64,000 nucleotides of DNA from Phytophthora quininea (GCA_011947345.1 JAAVTG010000550.1:171418-235417), one strand, 5' to 3'; numbered from the stretch's first letter, positions 42,661 to 53,655 are shown. Program-made: numbers and translations. The notes: generated by a model from the sequence alone, not told the origin.

Positions 42661-43650
42661 TTATGTCCATTTCCCTATCAGTGCCATCATCCCAGCCCCC
42701 AGCCACAAGCTGCAGTAGAGCGTGAACCGGTGACTTGCACTGCGCGACAAGAACTGCTGGTTAGTGGTCATGTTGTACGTCAGGAGCTCGACGAGTCCCG
42801 TGTAGAGCAAAATGCCGCCTGCGATACAGTCCAAAATGCCTTGGACCCATAGTGACGTCGGAGAGGAACTCGAGTAGGATTTCTTGATGCCGAGACCGAT
42901 CACTTGACCAATCGGAGTCGTGATCGCGAACGCCATGTTGACGATGAACAACTTCCGGCGTTCCGTGATGGAGCTGACCGAGGCACTGCCGACAGCGACA
43001 CCCTCGAAAAATTGGTGGAAACTGAGCGCCGTCAACAGCGTCTTGAACTCGCTGTCGGTGACTCCAAGATCGACGCCAACGATGACCGAGTGGAAAATCA
43101 CGCCCGCTTCGAAGATAATAGTGGCAATTCTGCGGCGAATGGTTGATTCCCGAGAGGCCTTTTCCTTTTTCTTCTGAATCGAATCGGCAGGTTGAACTGC
43201 CGACAAGTGCTCATCGGAATGAACATGTGCACCAGGTTTGTACTTGGTGGTATCGTCGTGAGAGTGCCCGTTACCGCCCGAGTGCTCGTCGCTGTGTGCG
43301 TGGGTGTGTGAGTGACCGTGAAGCATAGAGCCCTTGCTGCCGAAGAACACCGCACTCTCACACTCGATGAGATGCATCAGCACTAGAGTAATCAGAACAA
43401 ACATTAGTCCGAGACACTGGTAATCGTCGACGATATGCCCAAGGGCCTCGTTATTCAGCTTGTCGACCCCTTCGTTGACCATGTGGATGAGCCCGGTGGC
43501 GATGACAACTCCAAAAGAGAAGGCGCTGATCGCTTCCATAAAGATGGAGTTAGCTCGACAGAGCGGGATTTTCTTGGATAGAATGGGGACCATCGTTCCA
43601 GCACCAGAGGCCACGAAGATGATGAATATGGCGGCGACATCTAGCGCCAT
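42661..43650 (-). CDS. ZIP family divalent metal transporter 1
   Basis: The protein has 329 residues and is intact. The start is placed at MALDVAAIFIIF (43650), not at the longer frame beginning at 43866, because an Inr-like element sits 31-47 bp upstream of this ATG and paralogue 2 begins the same way. There are eight predicted membrane helices. A His-rich cytosolic loop between helices 3 and 4 (HGHSHTHAHSDEHSGGNGHS) probably binds metal. The pore motifs are HSVIVGVDLGV in helix 4 and HQFFEGVAVGS in helix 5. It should move zinc or iron into the cytosol. It lies tail-to-tail with the TOG gene (68 bp apart). Confidence 0.93.
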   Translation of the reverse strand: MALDVAAIFIIFVASGAGTMVPILSKKIPLCRANSIFMEAISAFSFGVVIATGLIHMVNEGVDKLNNEALGHIVDDYQCLGLMFVLITLVLMHLIECESAVFFGSKGSMLHGHSHTHAHSDEHSGGNGHSHDDTTKYKPGAHVHSDEHLSAVQPADSIQKKKEKASRESTIRRRIATIIFEAGVIFHSVIVGVDLGVTDSEFKTLLTALSFHQFFEGVAVGSASVSSITERRKLFIVNMAFAITTPIGQVIGLGIKKSYSSSSPTSLWVQGILDCIAGGILLYTGLVELLTYNMTTNQQFLSRSASHRFTLYCSLWLGAGMMALIGKWT

Positions 43651-43680
43651 GCGGCCTTGGAAAGCTTGGATTGATGTGCA

Positions 43681-43697
43681 GGTTAAATGGAATATGA
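43681..43697 (-). promoter_or_regulatory. Inr/FPR-like core promoter of ZIP 1
   Basis: The minus strand reads TCATATTCCATTTAACC, a good match to TCATTYYNCAWTTT. It leaves a leader of about 45 nt before the ATG at 43650. Confidence 0.55.
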
Positions 43698-43898
43698 TGG
43701 CGCAGGTTGCCTTCCTGCTGGGTATGAATAGCGTCACAAGAGATAAAGTTACGGATAAGATCACCGTAGGATGGCAACCTGAAACTTCCCAGCATCTTGT
43801 CAACGCATTCCAATTGTCAAGACTGATCGTCCATATCTGATGATAATAACGCGCTGAAGAAAACAATTCTTACATGAAGTACAATAGTTTTCTCTTTA

Positions 43899-45029
43899 TT
43901 ATGGAGATACTGACGCTGCGATGCAATCGTCGACAGCTTTAAGCTTCGCCCTGAGGATGCGAATCCGTTCTTTGATGGGGTATTTCGTGAGCTTTCGGCG
44001 TAGAGGTGACGAGAATGTCAAGTGTTTAGTTCGTTCCGAGTGGCCCACCTGAATCTGGGCGTCTTCGTCTTCCAGGATCGCTGCGTACGGAGCACGTCCG
44101 ATGCTAATTCCGTAAGCCGCTGCGTGCTCGGTCGTGTCAAAGATCATGAGCTCCTTGAGAATTGACTTGACAACCGAGTCCTTTAGGGCTTCATACCCTT
44201 CCACCATCGTGATATGGTCGAAAGCATAGCCCATAAAGCCTGGTACTTCCACCTCCGGTGAGTTGAACACCGGCCAGAGTGGATTATCCACCGGGACAAA
44301 CGTGATGGGACCGACAAAGTTCGATCGCCTCCTGAAGTTCATGACGTGGTCGGGTGTTGCCGCAAGCACCATACTTAGTGCACTTTGTCGCTTCCAGGCG
44401 ACGAAGCGTTCAATTCTGGGGTCTCGAAACTCGATGATATCGCAGAACATGGCCACGAAGCCATGCTGTTCGATAGTCGAGCAGTACTGCTCCAACGCTT
44501 CGTGTGTGGGCTGAATAGCGTGGTTGTGAGCCAGCTCACGGTCCAGCGCATGTCGATACGAAAACAGGAACGATTTAAACGCCGACGACGAAGAAATGAC
44601 CGTGTGGAAGACCTTCTTCTCCTCGATTAATGACCGATACAGCGGCTCGTGGCATTGCTGGATGAACGCTCGCCACGCCGAGTTGACAGCTTGCAACTTG
44701 GCGAGCGACTCCCCGTCCAAGTAGTCGACGATCTGCAGTGCCACTCCGTCGATCGAAATCGCGTCGAGATGACGCTCCGAACTTGCACTGGACTGTTCGG
44801 TCGTGCTTTTGTGATATTGCTTTCACATTCGGAGATGCAGACGAACGTGGAGCGGAAGCTGCAGGATGACGAGACGGTCACCAACTGGTCCACTGCCCGA
44901 GGAGACGAAGTCAACGCCAGCAGATGAAGTTGCTGGTTCACATGCTGTTGCAGTCGAGAAGCGCCGCTTTGCATAAAGCCAAAGAGGTTCAAACCAGTAA
45001 AGTGAGTCATAGCTGTGGGTGAAGGCAAG
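43899..45029 (-). CDS. F-box domain protein
   Basis: The main open frame (44820 to 43899) includes VALQIVDYLDGESLAKLQAV, then NSAWRAFIQQC, a typical F-box that would dock the protein on an SCF ubiquitin ligase. About 190 residues with no recognised repeat follow, including FRRRSNFVGPITFVPVDNPL and YGISIGRAPYAA. This C-terminal part would bind the substrate. A basic helical tail ends the protein. No ATG precedes the F-box in frame, so an upstream exon is likely; a candidate starts MTHFTGLNLFGFMQSG near 45008, joined by an intron I could not place with certainty. Boundaries beyond 44820 are tentative. Confidence 0.7.
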
Positions 45030-46033
45030 TTGAGGAATGCCCATGCTTGTCAAACGCATGCAGCACAGATGTAGCCATCTTATCGGAATAGAGTTGGCGC
45101 GATTTCATTGGACAGTTGCTATTATCTGGTCGTGGCGCTACTTGATTGGAGTCGCAGTCAGATTGTTACCATGGAAGCGGAGCCTTCTTCCTCACGCCTA
45201 CTCTGGTGATAAACCCTCCTTCGCCTTGCTGTGGATGCACGACAAGGCTCACAAGAATATGGTAACTTCGTGGTGCATTAAACGGTAAAGACCGCAGTCC
45301 TTTCACTGAGAAACACGTTCAAGAACTCCCCGATCACATATAAAAACCTCGTCCCAAAGGTATTGCCTCCTTCCTCTCATTGTTGTCTTCTTATAAAACT
45401 AAAATCTAGCATTACTTTTTTTTAGGTATGTTGTGGCGAGAACATTTTCAAACGCTCGAGGTTAAGACAATGATTTCATCCCGAGACGGTGCCGATTCCT
45501 AGAGTATGTGTAAAGATTGCTGCAAGGCTCATTTATCCTCATTCCACGTTTGTGGGGAATATTTGAACTAGAAGATGTAAATTGAAGTTTCACTCGCCGT
45601 CGGGTAAGCTGAAGTCCTGGGAAGTGGGGGCTGGCAATTTGTCCGACGGCGGGCAGCAGTTGTGTGAGCTAACCGGTCGCTGGCTCTACGGAAACGAAGC
45701 TATGCTGATTTGCGTCGCCTTCAGCTACAATTTGGAGAGCTTGGAGAGGCTCAAGTTCAGTGGATGCACTCAAGATGTGGAATTGGAGGCGAGCAGCACT
45801 TCTTTTCGGGCTCAAGGTGGCCAAAACCCAACCCAGTGAACCAGCAACAATTAATTCCACCGACCAAAAGTGGTTTTGAGCTTGACGAGCTGCCGTTTCT
45901 TTTACCATTTCTGCCAGAGCATCGTTTTCAAGTTGTGGGTACCGGATGAAAACGTACGGCGCCAGAAGTGTTGTCCTTTGCTCGGTGTTCAGCGTTCTAG
46001 CTCAAATTTTCCTTCAGCCAACGATCTCTCTGA
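45030..46033. other. Intergenic, no supported gene
   Basis: Short open frames at 45037-45288 and 45582-45839 (+) show no domain and no promoter-like element. The region is AT-rich near 45380-45440 with a T run at 45415-45423. Confidence 0.5.
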
Positions 46034-46052
46034 TCTCATTTTCACTTTTCGT
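46034..46052 (+). promoter_or_regulatory. Inr/FPR-like core promoter of ZIP 2
   Basis: TCTCATTTTCACTTTTCG lies 35-53 bp before the ATG at 46087. It would make the longer upstream reading frame (from 45946) part of the leader or promoter. Confidence 0.55.
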
Positions 46053-46086
46053 TGTTGTCCAGCAAGATCAAGTCAACCAACAAGCC

Positions 46087-47064
46087 ATGCAAGACGACGG
46101 CCTTCATATCGGAGCCATCTTCATCATCTTCGCAGTGTCGGCTGCCGGCACCATGGTCCCCATTCTATCCAAGATCATTCCGCTTTGCCGAGCCAACTCC
46201 ATCTTCATGGAGGCCATCAGCGCTTTCTCGTTCGGGGTCGTCATTGCTACAGGACTGATCCACATGGTCAACGAAGGCGTCAACAAACTGAGCGATGAAG
46301 CTCTTGGATCCATCGTGCAGAATTACGGAAGTCTCGGCTTGGCGTTCGTGCTGATAACGGTGGTGGTGATGCATCTCATCGAGTGTGAAAGTGCGGTATT
46401 TTTCGGCAGTAAGGGGTCGATGCTCCATGGTCATTCGCACGGTCATTCCCATGGCCACACTTCTAGCGAGGCTACCCCTCATCAACACGTCAACACGCCC
46501 AGCGAGAACTTTTCACCTTTACAAGCGGCCGAGAATACTTACCAAGTGGTCGTGTCGGACAACGGCACCCAAGATTCAAACATTCGACGTAAAATCGCCA
46601 CCATTATCTTCGAAGCTGGCGTAATATTCCACTCTATCGTCGTCGGTGTCAACCTCGGAGTTACTACCGGAAACGAGTTTAAAACTTTACTGACGGCGCT
46701 CTGCTTTCACCAATTTTTCGAAGGTGTCGCTGTGGGTAGTGCCGCTGTTGGTTCCATCAAGAGACCCAGTTCGTTGTTCATGGTCAATATGGCGTTCGCA
46801 ATCACGACCCCTGTGGGCCAAGTGATCGGTCTCTCCGTCCGGAATTCGTACTCGAGCACGTCAATCACTTCGCTGTGGGTTCAAGGAACGTTGGACTGTG
46901 TTGCCGGTGGGATTTTGCTGTACACGGGACTCGTTGAACTATTGACGTACAACATGAGCACCAACCAGCAGTTCTTATCTCGTAGCACTCCGCAACGCTT
47001 CACGCTCTACTTTTGTTTGTGGATGGGCGCTGGAATGATGGCTCTCATCGGTAAATGGTCTTAG
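46087..47064 (+). CDS. ZIP family divalent metal transporter 2
   Basis: The protein has 325 residues and is intact; it is a close paralogue of ZIP 1, sharing helices such as PLCRANSIFMEAISAFSFGV and the same ending (GAGMMALIGKW). The His-rich loop is shorter (HGHSHGHSHGH). Helix 4 has HSIVVGVNLGV, with Asn where ZIP 1 has Asp, which could alter metal preference. Helix 5 has HQFFEGVAVGS. The start is set at 46087 from the upstream Inr-like element and alignment with ZIP 1. Its stop codon overlaps the 3' end of the convergent alpha-kinase frame. Confidence 0.93.
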   Translation: MQDDGLHIGAIFIIFAVSAAGTMVPILSKIIPLCRANSIFMEAISAFSFGVVIATGLIHMVNEGVNKLSDEALGSIVQNYGSLGLAFVLITVVVMHLIECESAVFFGSKGSMLHGHSHGHSHGHTSSEATPHQHVNTPSENFSPLQAAENTYQVVVSDNGTQDSNIRRKIATIIFEAGVIFHSIVVGVNLGVTTGNEFKTLLTALCFHQFFEGVAVGSAAVGSIKRPSSLFMVNMAFAITTPVGQVIGLSVRNSYSSTSITSLWVQGTLDCVAGGILLYTGLVELLTYNMSTNQQFLSRSTPQRFTLYFCLWMGAGMMALIGKWS

Positions 47065-49355
47065 CTAGCAACAGCTGAGCCACCTGAGCAATAATACAAT
47101 TTATTTGTCTGCTCTATTTCTCGAGTTCTAGGACATGGTGCACTGCGGAACTCCGCCACAAAGACAGAGCTGCACGATCGCTGCTGGTCGATGATTGCAG
47201 CTGCAAATCTGTTGCCTGCTTGATGCATTGCAGTGGCTTTCTCTTCGATCCCCAATCCAACGCCACTACCGCAGCCGCTTGCTGCATCAGCGTCTTCCTG
47301 CTGTTCCTGCCAGTGTTCCTCATGGTCTGGCCGCTGATACCCACTCCTCTGGTGGTGCTTATCACGTTTCTTTTTATCGCGTTTCTTCTTAGCATGGTAT
47401 CGTTTAAACGCCTTCGAGTCTCCGTAGTAATGGCAAAGTACCGAGTCAACTTTGTCTACCACGACGTGGGGTTGACTCATGTACGTCTGAGCTGGTATCG
47501 TCCCCTTTGGGTCGATTGGGCGGCCGCTTCCTTCATCCTTCGGGTTAATTAGCGGGAGTTTTAAGTACCGACAAATTGGATTGCAGCGATGTGAACCGAG
47601 AAACCGCTCAAACCCTCGCAACGCCAAGTTTCCCTTACCAAATTCTTTACCGCGCCTTGTATGGATCTGAGGATCTGTGTAGTGGTCGCCAACGCCTTGA
47701 ATATCGACCACGAGGATCTCCTGCCCTGAAGCTTCATACGTAAAGTGCGAAAACGTCTGTGGTGTGTTACGCTCTAGCTCGCTGACGTAGCCAAAGTTGT
47801 TGTTGTGTTTGTGGTACTCCCCAGCAATGAAAGGTTCCACCCCACAAATCGTTCCACGCAACGTTAAATTCTCCACGTCTTCTTGGTCGCCACCATCAGC
47901 TCCAGTGGGAATCAGCTGAAGCACCCATGCCTCCAGAAACTCCACACGACGTGGAGGGTTGTAGGAATTGTATAACTTTGCGTACTTGGCAGCCACCGCC
48001 TGCATCTCGACGTCCTTGAAGTACGTGTCAGGGTTTTCGTTGGGATTTATGGCAATCTTTGCCACATAGCTTGTGCATTTGGACATGACACTGTCTTCGT
48101 CGACGGCATCCACTCTTAAAGCTGGCGGGGGACGCTTAGATCCTGTAGATGAAATACTTGTCGTAGCCCTCCCTTTGCAAACGGCTTCGTGTCGATCTTC
48201 ACCTTGATCATGGATGATGTCCACTGCACGGAGAATGTGTTAGTCATTCCATAATTTTTTAAAAATAAACTCATTCCTGTACCTTGCGGTGTTCTGAATC
48301 AAACACGTGCTTGATCGCATCGCGTTCCCGTAAAAGTGAAAAATCTGGCGGTTCACGGTACACAATCGGAAGCTCCAACGACAGTAGATCTGATGTCTTG
48401 GCAATCGCTACAGTCAACGACAGAGACAATAAATATTAGAGTCCCCTTGCTAGTAAAAAGAAAGGAATGATACGCTGAGGCCTACTCTGATCAGCTTCGC
48501 TTAATTCGTCCACCAACTGCACCCGTCGGTCCTTATATTCGGTCACGGTAATAAATCCTTCCTGATACAGTTTCTGCAGATTCCGGAGCTTTTCCAGGTT
48601 CTGGCCATCGCTTTCGACAGAATAGTTGGACGTCGAACCCGGGGTAAACCCCATTCCCACAGACTGCGGCCACGATCCGTCATAGAAGTCTTCCTGTTGA
48701 TTATCACCATCCACAGGCCCTTCCTCAAGTTCTTCACTGAGATCTTCCAGCATCCTTTCCACTGTAAATTCTTCTTCAGCTTTGTGTTCCTCCTGATTAT
48801 CTCTGGGCAGGTCTACAGATCCATCGGCTCTATGCAATGAGGTTTCTCTTCGATAAAAAGACGACGGCGCTCGAGAACTTTTGTAAAATTCTCGGAACAT
48901 GTGCGTCTCCTGCTGTCCAGCGGCGGCTCTGGTTCACAGTCGTCCTGATTGTCGAGGCTACCTTCGTTTAGCCCGCTGTTTTTTCTTCTTAACCACCCAT
49001 TATCAATTGGGTTTTTCACTTGCCCACCTCGCAGAACGATGTCTGAGCTATGGAATCTCCTTCTGATAGGGACCACATCTTCATCTTCGCGGCCTTGTTC
49101 CAGTAGTAGTTGTCCTGGATATCTCCAATTATAAAACTGGGGTTTTCCTGCCACCCACAGTGGGGTTTTATTACCTGTCGGGCGTTTGGGGTTTTCACCA
49201 GTAGAACTTGAATTCGACGAGACAGACCGCGAAGTGGACGACGGAGACAGCGACGGAGCTCGCGGAGGCGCCGGTCGGGGCGACAAGATGGACGAGCGGT
49301 CCACCGCAAGTAGCTGCTGTATCTTGGTGTCCTCCCGGATGGCCGGCAGCGCCAT
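47061..49355 (-). CDS. Alpha-kinase (eEF2K/MHCK-type) protein kinase
   Basis: The N-terminal region (MALPAIREDTKIQQLLAVDR at 49355) is Ser/Pro-rich, then acidic, with a helical stretch LQKLYQEGFITVTEYKDRRV. Two introns fit GT-AG rules: 48408-48485 and 48224-48282. The kinase domain begins WTSSMIKVKIDTKPFAKGG, where KVKI carries the likely ATP-site Lys, and continues to GVEPFIAGEYHKHNNNFGYV, VVDIQGVGDHYTDPQIHT and HRCNPICRYL (zinc-site Cys). This is the alpha-kinase signature, unlike conventional kinases. A Lys/His-rich tail follows. Frame changes near 48868 (A run) and 48150 fit one missing base each. The stop overlaps ZIP 2 tail-to-tail. Confidence 0.82.
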
Positions 49356-49425
49356 GGACCCTGTGCGGCTTCTCGAGAATATGGCCCTTTTTCGTTAAAA
49401 GTTTTAGGAATCAGGTTATACTTTG

Positions 49426-50150
49426 TCAGTGTTTCGGATTTGTGACGGGGCACAAAATATAATAAAAATATTCATACATAAAAGCACGATTTTTTATTAA
49501 ATCGTTTCTAAGCACGTATGTAGTCGGAACTGCAAGTCTGTTGCGAATGGTTTGCTTCACTTCGGCATACTGCGTCGAAAAATCTTTGCCTTCGTTATAT
49601 AGAGCGAACGGGGCTACCACGCTTCTCAGAATGGATTTCCTACAGTATTGTAGTTATCCTAGCGTCAAAATCACATTTCGTGTAGACCAGTGTGGCATTC
49701 GAGACACTGATGCTCTCGTTGTGGACCAGTTCAGCCAGCGAAACACGTTGCAGACGATCTTTGTGGCGGTGTTGCAACCAGCACGAAATGAATTTTCGTT
49801 TGTCTAGCAAACAACCAGCGATATATCGTGTGCACTACAAGCCCAGCGAGGGCCTCCATGTCGAATACAACAATGTTTTTGCCATCTACTCTAACACGCA
49901 AAATCACAGGCAACAAGATTTTAGAAACACATTCGCTCTTCATTTCAACACCAGGCAGTGGCTTCTCAGGAACGAGCATCTCGTGAAAACGGGTTTTCGT
50001 GGTGCACTAAAAGTTTTCCATCCCCAAGCAAAAGCGACACTACAGTACTTTTCCCTGCTCCTGCGGAGCCCGTCACAACAACGCAGTGAGAAGAAACATC
50101 AAGATTAACTCCAACCCGTGTCAACTTGTTCAGACAAACTCTCCATATCG
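49426..50150 (-). pseudogene. Decayed P-loop NTPase gene
   Basis: The minus strand encodes VVVTGSAGAGKSTVVSLLLG, a clear Walker A motif, then LPVILRVRVDGKNIVVFDME, where VVFDME looks like a Walker B strand, and KIHFVLVATPPQ. These pieces lie in at least three frames with stops, and further downstream fragments (LYNEGKDFSTQYAEVKQTI) seem to belong. No start codon is visible. It resembles an oomycete P-loop protein of unknown role; I cannot name the family. Confidence 0.5.
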
Positions 50151-50339
50151 ATTACCGCAGCAAATCGCTCGGTCTCGTTGTCTAACTCGTTACAAGTCGT
50201 CAGCGTTCTCGTGCTCCAAAGCAAATTCGAGAATGAGCAAAGCTGCGCTTAATGGCGTATATTACGTGAAGAAAAGTCTTCGTAAAATGCACATACCATT
50301 AGCACCAAACGGCAATACAACACAGACGTTGAAAGCTCA

Positions 50340-50747
50340 CTAGAAATAGTCGCTCTCTCGAGCCTTCTCACGAGCAATATCGTCCGCTACCTCGTTCCAA
50401 TGCGACTCCCAGTCGCGACCACCAGTGTGCGCCGCCACATGGCGCCCAAGCACGCGCCGGCCACCTTGGGCACTAACCAATTGCTGCAGAACATCGCGGT
50501 TCTTCACCTGTGTGCCTTTCACGGTCTCCCACCCGTTGTTCCGCCACTTGTAAATCCAATTCGTCATCGAGTCAATCAATATCTGGCTGTCCGTGTAGAT
50601 GTACAGCACTTCCTCTTCGTACGGATCTTCCCTGTTGGCGCGTCTTATAGCAGCTAACGCCGCCAAGTATTCTGCTCGATTGTTCGTCGCCTAAGGTCCT
50701 CTCACCGCCTTGGAAGCATCCCAACCTCTGTTGTGTGGGAAAATACA
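50340..50747 (-). pseudogene. RNase H1 paralogue, C-terminal catalytic part (beyond MULE 1)
   Basis: It resumes with TCIFPHNRGWDASKAVRGP, then a TAG where the intact paralogue has Trp, then ATNNRAEYLAALAAI (catalytic Glu), LYIYTDSQILIDSM (catalytic Asp), the basic WKWR-type region and WNEVADDIAREKA (last catalytic Asp). It ends at 50340. All four acidic residues remain across the two halves, so the protein was probably active before the MULE and the two Trp-to-stop changes. Confidence 0.85.
50740..50747. repeat. Target-site duplication of MULE 1, left
   Basis: AAAATACA is identical to 53831-53838. Both copies belong to the RNase H1 codons around ACIF. Confidence 0.85.
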
Positions 50748-50783
50748 GGTAGACTTTTCCAGGGTCACCGAGCGGTCTGGTCT
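50748..50783 (+). repeat. Terminal inverted repeat of MULE 1, left
   Basis: It starts GGTAGACTTTTCCAGGGTCA and pairs with the complement of 53795-53830 at about 30 of 35 positions. A second, internal inverted repeat of GGTCTGGTCTTG lies at about 50775-50830 and could form a hairpin. Confidence 0.85.
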
Positions 50784-50960
50784 TGTTTTCGGGTCTTGTC
50801 GGGACCCGAGACCCGAAGCAAGACCAGACCAAAACAGGACCCGAAATAATATTAATGCGATAACTTATATGTAAAAAATGAAATTGTTTTTGAAATGCAA
50901 AGTTGAAGTTATGCTATGCAAATTGGATTTGGTGTCATGCTGATCCCAAGAGCGAATAGA

Positions 50961-52772
50961 TCACGAAGATCCAGCAGATCTGCGGCGGGTTCGACGCGCT
51001 TCAACAACAGGGGAGTGGGGTACGTGCGTCTGTTGACTACGGCGGCGTCCACGACCGTCTTGGTCACGTCTGGCGTTTCTTGCAGTCGAATTGGCTGGGG
51101 TTCGTCGTTGGGCTCGCTGACGCGGCACTGGTAGCACATTGACAGATGCTGGGAGCTGGATCTCGTATCTTGTAGGAGCAGTGGCTCGCTGGTTCGAAAT
51201 GTCGGATAGAAGCTGAACATATCGTCTGGACATCATGGCGATGATTCCAACGAAAGCAGGTAGATTCGGATGCGGAGAGGTAATTGCGGCATTCATCTCG
51301 CGGTTGAAGCGCTCCAACAGGTTGTTGGTTCTCGAGACAATCTCTCTGTCGATTGCATGTACATTCCACAGCTCCACAGGAAACCGTTGCATCCAAGTCC
51401 GCTGGAAGTAGTTCCAGAAAATATTCCACTTGGACGTAGCATATTCAACGCCTCTGCTGGCGCATTCTTGAACCAGTTTGCTCTTAACGTAATCGATTCC
51501 ATGTGGGCCCACGTGATTCAGTGGGATAACCGTCAGTAAATCGAGCATCCCAGCTTCCATCGCAATCGAAATGGCGGGTGCAGCGACACTGAGGTTGACT
51601 AACCGCCTACGGATAGCTTGCCTGAAGTGAAAAACACCCAACCACCCGAGAGTCCGGGAGCTGCGAGCCGACTGCGTCGATCAAAGCTTGTTCGATGTTG
51701 CACACGATGCGGGCTGGTCGTAGTCGGGTATATGCGCTCAGATACCAGCATCATCACTTTACGGTAAGTGGATGCGCACATCCCGGTCGTGATCACGTAC
51801 ATCACTGGATCGGAAACACGACTCGCTGGGTCGTCCACCATAATCACAAGACAATGTCGAAACGGGCGAAGCACAGATCGGAAGGTTCCATCGATAAAAA
51901 TTGATGATCCCAGGTACATGAGTAACTCCATCAAGTGAGGGTGGCTCCAGCCAATGATGCGGTGCAGATCTTGGCCCTCGTAGAAGACTTGTTGGAACTG
52001 AAAGAATAGCAAATTTGTCCCCGTCACCTGACAGAGAGGTGGAAGCTCGATCATCCCGTGGATGTTGCCGCCAAAGTGAAGTCGCCTGGCACGGTAGACG
52101 CGACGGACCACTTGATCACGGTTCAGGCCTTGTATCGCGTAGTCATCTTCTTCTCGGTAAAACTCGTCGTTCACCAGATCCCAGATGTGCTGGGCAGTAG
52201 TCGAAAGGTGGCGGATCGCGAGATCATCAACAGCAGCTTCCATCTGACGCGTCATATCTCGAACAGTCATAACGGGGCTTCTTCCACTCTACACGTGTGT
52301 GCCACCGTATTGCTGTACGTTCCCGAAGATAAGTTGAACTCAACCTTCCCCTTGCATCCCGTCCGACGATAGATGCTGCATCTCCAAGTGATTTTCTTCG
52401 ACGACGCCCTGGCTCGTGTGTAGGGATAGCCATTCCGCACGATAACAGTCATAAACCTCGAATTCGGGACGTTGCTTGCAGATCTCGATCCGTTATCTCC
52501 CACTTCGTGATCATCATCGCCCGATTCATCGTCATTATCTCCATCATCTTGGTCATCCCCAACGTCAGTTGTTCGGAGTAGTTTGTACCTGCTGTACTTC
52601 ACGGTCATCGAGAGCCTGTCCCTCGCCACGATCTTCTTCTTCATCACCCTCCGCGTTGCTCGCATACTCGTTGGACGCATCCGAGAGCCATCCCTCCTCG
52701 ATTTGGACGGCTTGACGCCCACGGAGCGGTGCTGTCAGGGGTCGGTAGTTGCCTTGGCTTCCGCGGTGCATC
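50961..52772 (-). pseudogene. MULE 1 transposase (FLYWCH + MULE domain)
   Basis: A possible start is MHRGSQGNYRPL (about 52772), followed by an acidic N terminus. The FLYWCH zinc finger is ITWRCSIYRRTGCKGKVEF plus HTC. The MULE domain has SSIFIDGTFRSVL (first Asp), IVCNIEQALIDA, where the second catalytic Asp is Asn (the relative at 55 kb reads VVCDFEAG), FHFRQAIRRR, and RTNNLLERFNREMN (Glu). A Gln/Arg-rich basic tail ends it. Frame changes occur near 52650, 52270 and 51620. The Asp-to-Asn change suggests an inactive enzyme even if the frame were intact. Confidence 0.8.
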
Positions 52773-52861
52773 TTGAGCAGTCTTGGGTAGTGGGCAGGGA
52801 AGCTTGTTAGATGTAAAAAAGCAAAGTGAGGTAAGGATGCTGTCTTGAAGACGCAATTCAT

Positions 52862-53262
52862 CTTTAGAAAGGACTCACAATCGCAGACATAGGTTTATTT
52901 TGGACGTGCAATCTCATCTTCATTATTAGCCTATGCTTGTAAAACGATCTTATCGCACTGGGATCAGATCTAAAGATGTGTTGTCCATTAGTGCCGAGCG
53001 CAAAAGTTGCAGAGATTCATATAAAACTAGCCAAGATTTGCCCAAAACAAGAAGATTTTAGCCGAACGATCCGCTACCAACACGAATAGTGAACTATAAT
53101 GTTAAACAGAGTGAAAACCTTCGTTTTCGAGCAAAGACATGTACAAATCTAGCCGAGGAATTCTTTGCTTACTTTCCGATACAGCTAAGTTTATCCATTT
53201 GAAATAACGTTAGACAAAGTCAACCAGATTAACTCGCAAAGCGCAAATTTTATTAAGATTTG
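52862..53262. other. Non-coding spacer inside MULE 1
   Basis: AT-rich sequence between the RING ORF and the transposase, without recognised genes. It may hold a promoter for the transposase. Confidence 0.4.
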
Positions 53263-53655
53263 CTAACTCATCACCACGAAGGGGCTCCTGCAGAAAGGGC
53301 ACGGTGGTGGACCTTCACATGGGCCGTAATCTTCGAGCATCCCTTGGCGGCACGATTTCGCCCACGCGAGGAAGCACCGACGGTGCAGAGCGTGCGGACA
53401 GTTCTCCGAGCGAACCGATCGCGCCGTGAAGTTTGTGCAAATGTCGCACTTCTTGAGCTTGGAGGAGTACTTGACACTTTTTCGCTCGCGGTCAGCCTTC
53501 CTGACCTTGTCCTTGGCGCGCTTCAGTCGTTTCGCCCGCAACTTTGGGTTGCGGGTTTCCTTGCAGATTCTGCGCCCTTGGTGGACCTTCAGGTTCCGCT
53601 TGGACTTGAGCTTGGTCCCGCAGCGGGTGTAGGCGATGTTGGAGCGCGATGGCAT
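53263..53655 (-). CDS. RING-H2 zinc-finger protein inside MULE 1
   Basis: The protein has 130 residues, is open and starts MPSRSNIAYTRCGTKLK. A short Cys/His remnant (CGTKLKSKRNLKVHQGRRIC) is followed by a very basic helix (RAKRLKRAKDKVRKADRERK) that could be a nuclear signal or nucleic-acid contact. The C-terminal RING-H2 has the ligands CDIC, C-P-H, x2-H-x2-C and CPFC, with spacers of 12 and 24 residues, inside normal limits. Expected activity: E3 ubiquitin ligase. It lies between the 5' terminal repeat and the transposase, so it moves with the element. Either captured host cargo or a native second gene of this MULE lineage. Confidence 0.75.
   Translation of the reverse strand: MPSRSNIAYTRCGTKLKSKRNLKVHQGRRICKETRNPKLRAKRLKRAKDKVRKADRERKSVKYSSKLKKCDICTNFTARSVRSENCPHALHRRCFLAWAKSCRQGMLEDYGPCEGPPPCPFCRSPFVVMS

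Noticed and set aside
45037..45839. Two plus-strand ORFs of 83 and 85 codons
   Set aside because: No conserved motif, no promoter-like element and low-complexity context.
50775..50830. GGTCTGGTCTTG inverted repeat as a transcription terminator
   Set aside because: It lies just inside the MULE 1 terminus and is better explained as sub-terminal transposon structure; hairpin terminators are not expected in an oomycete nuclear genome.
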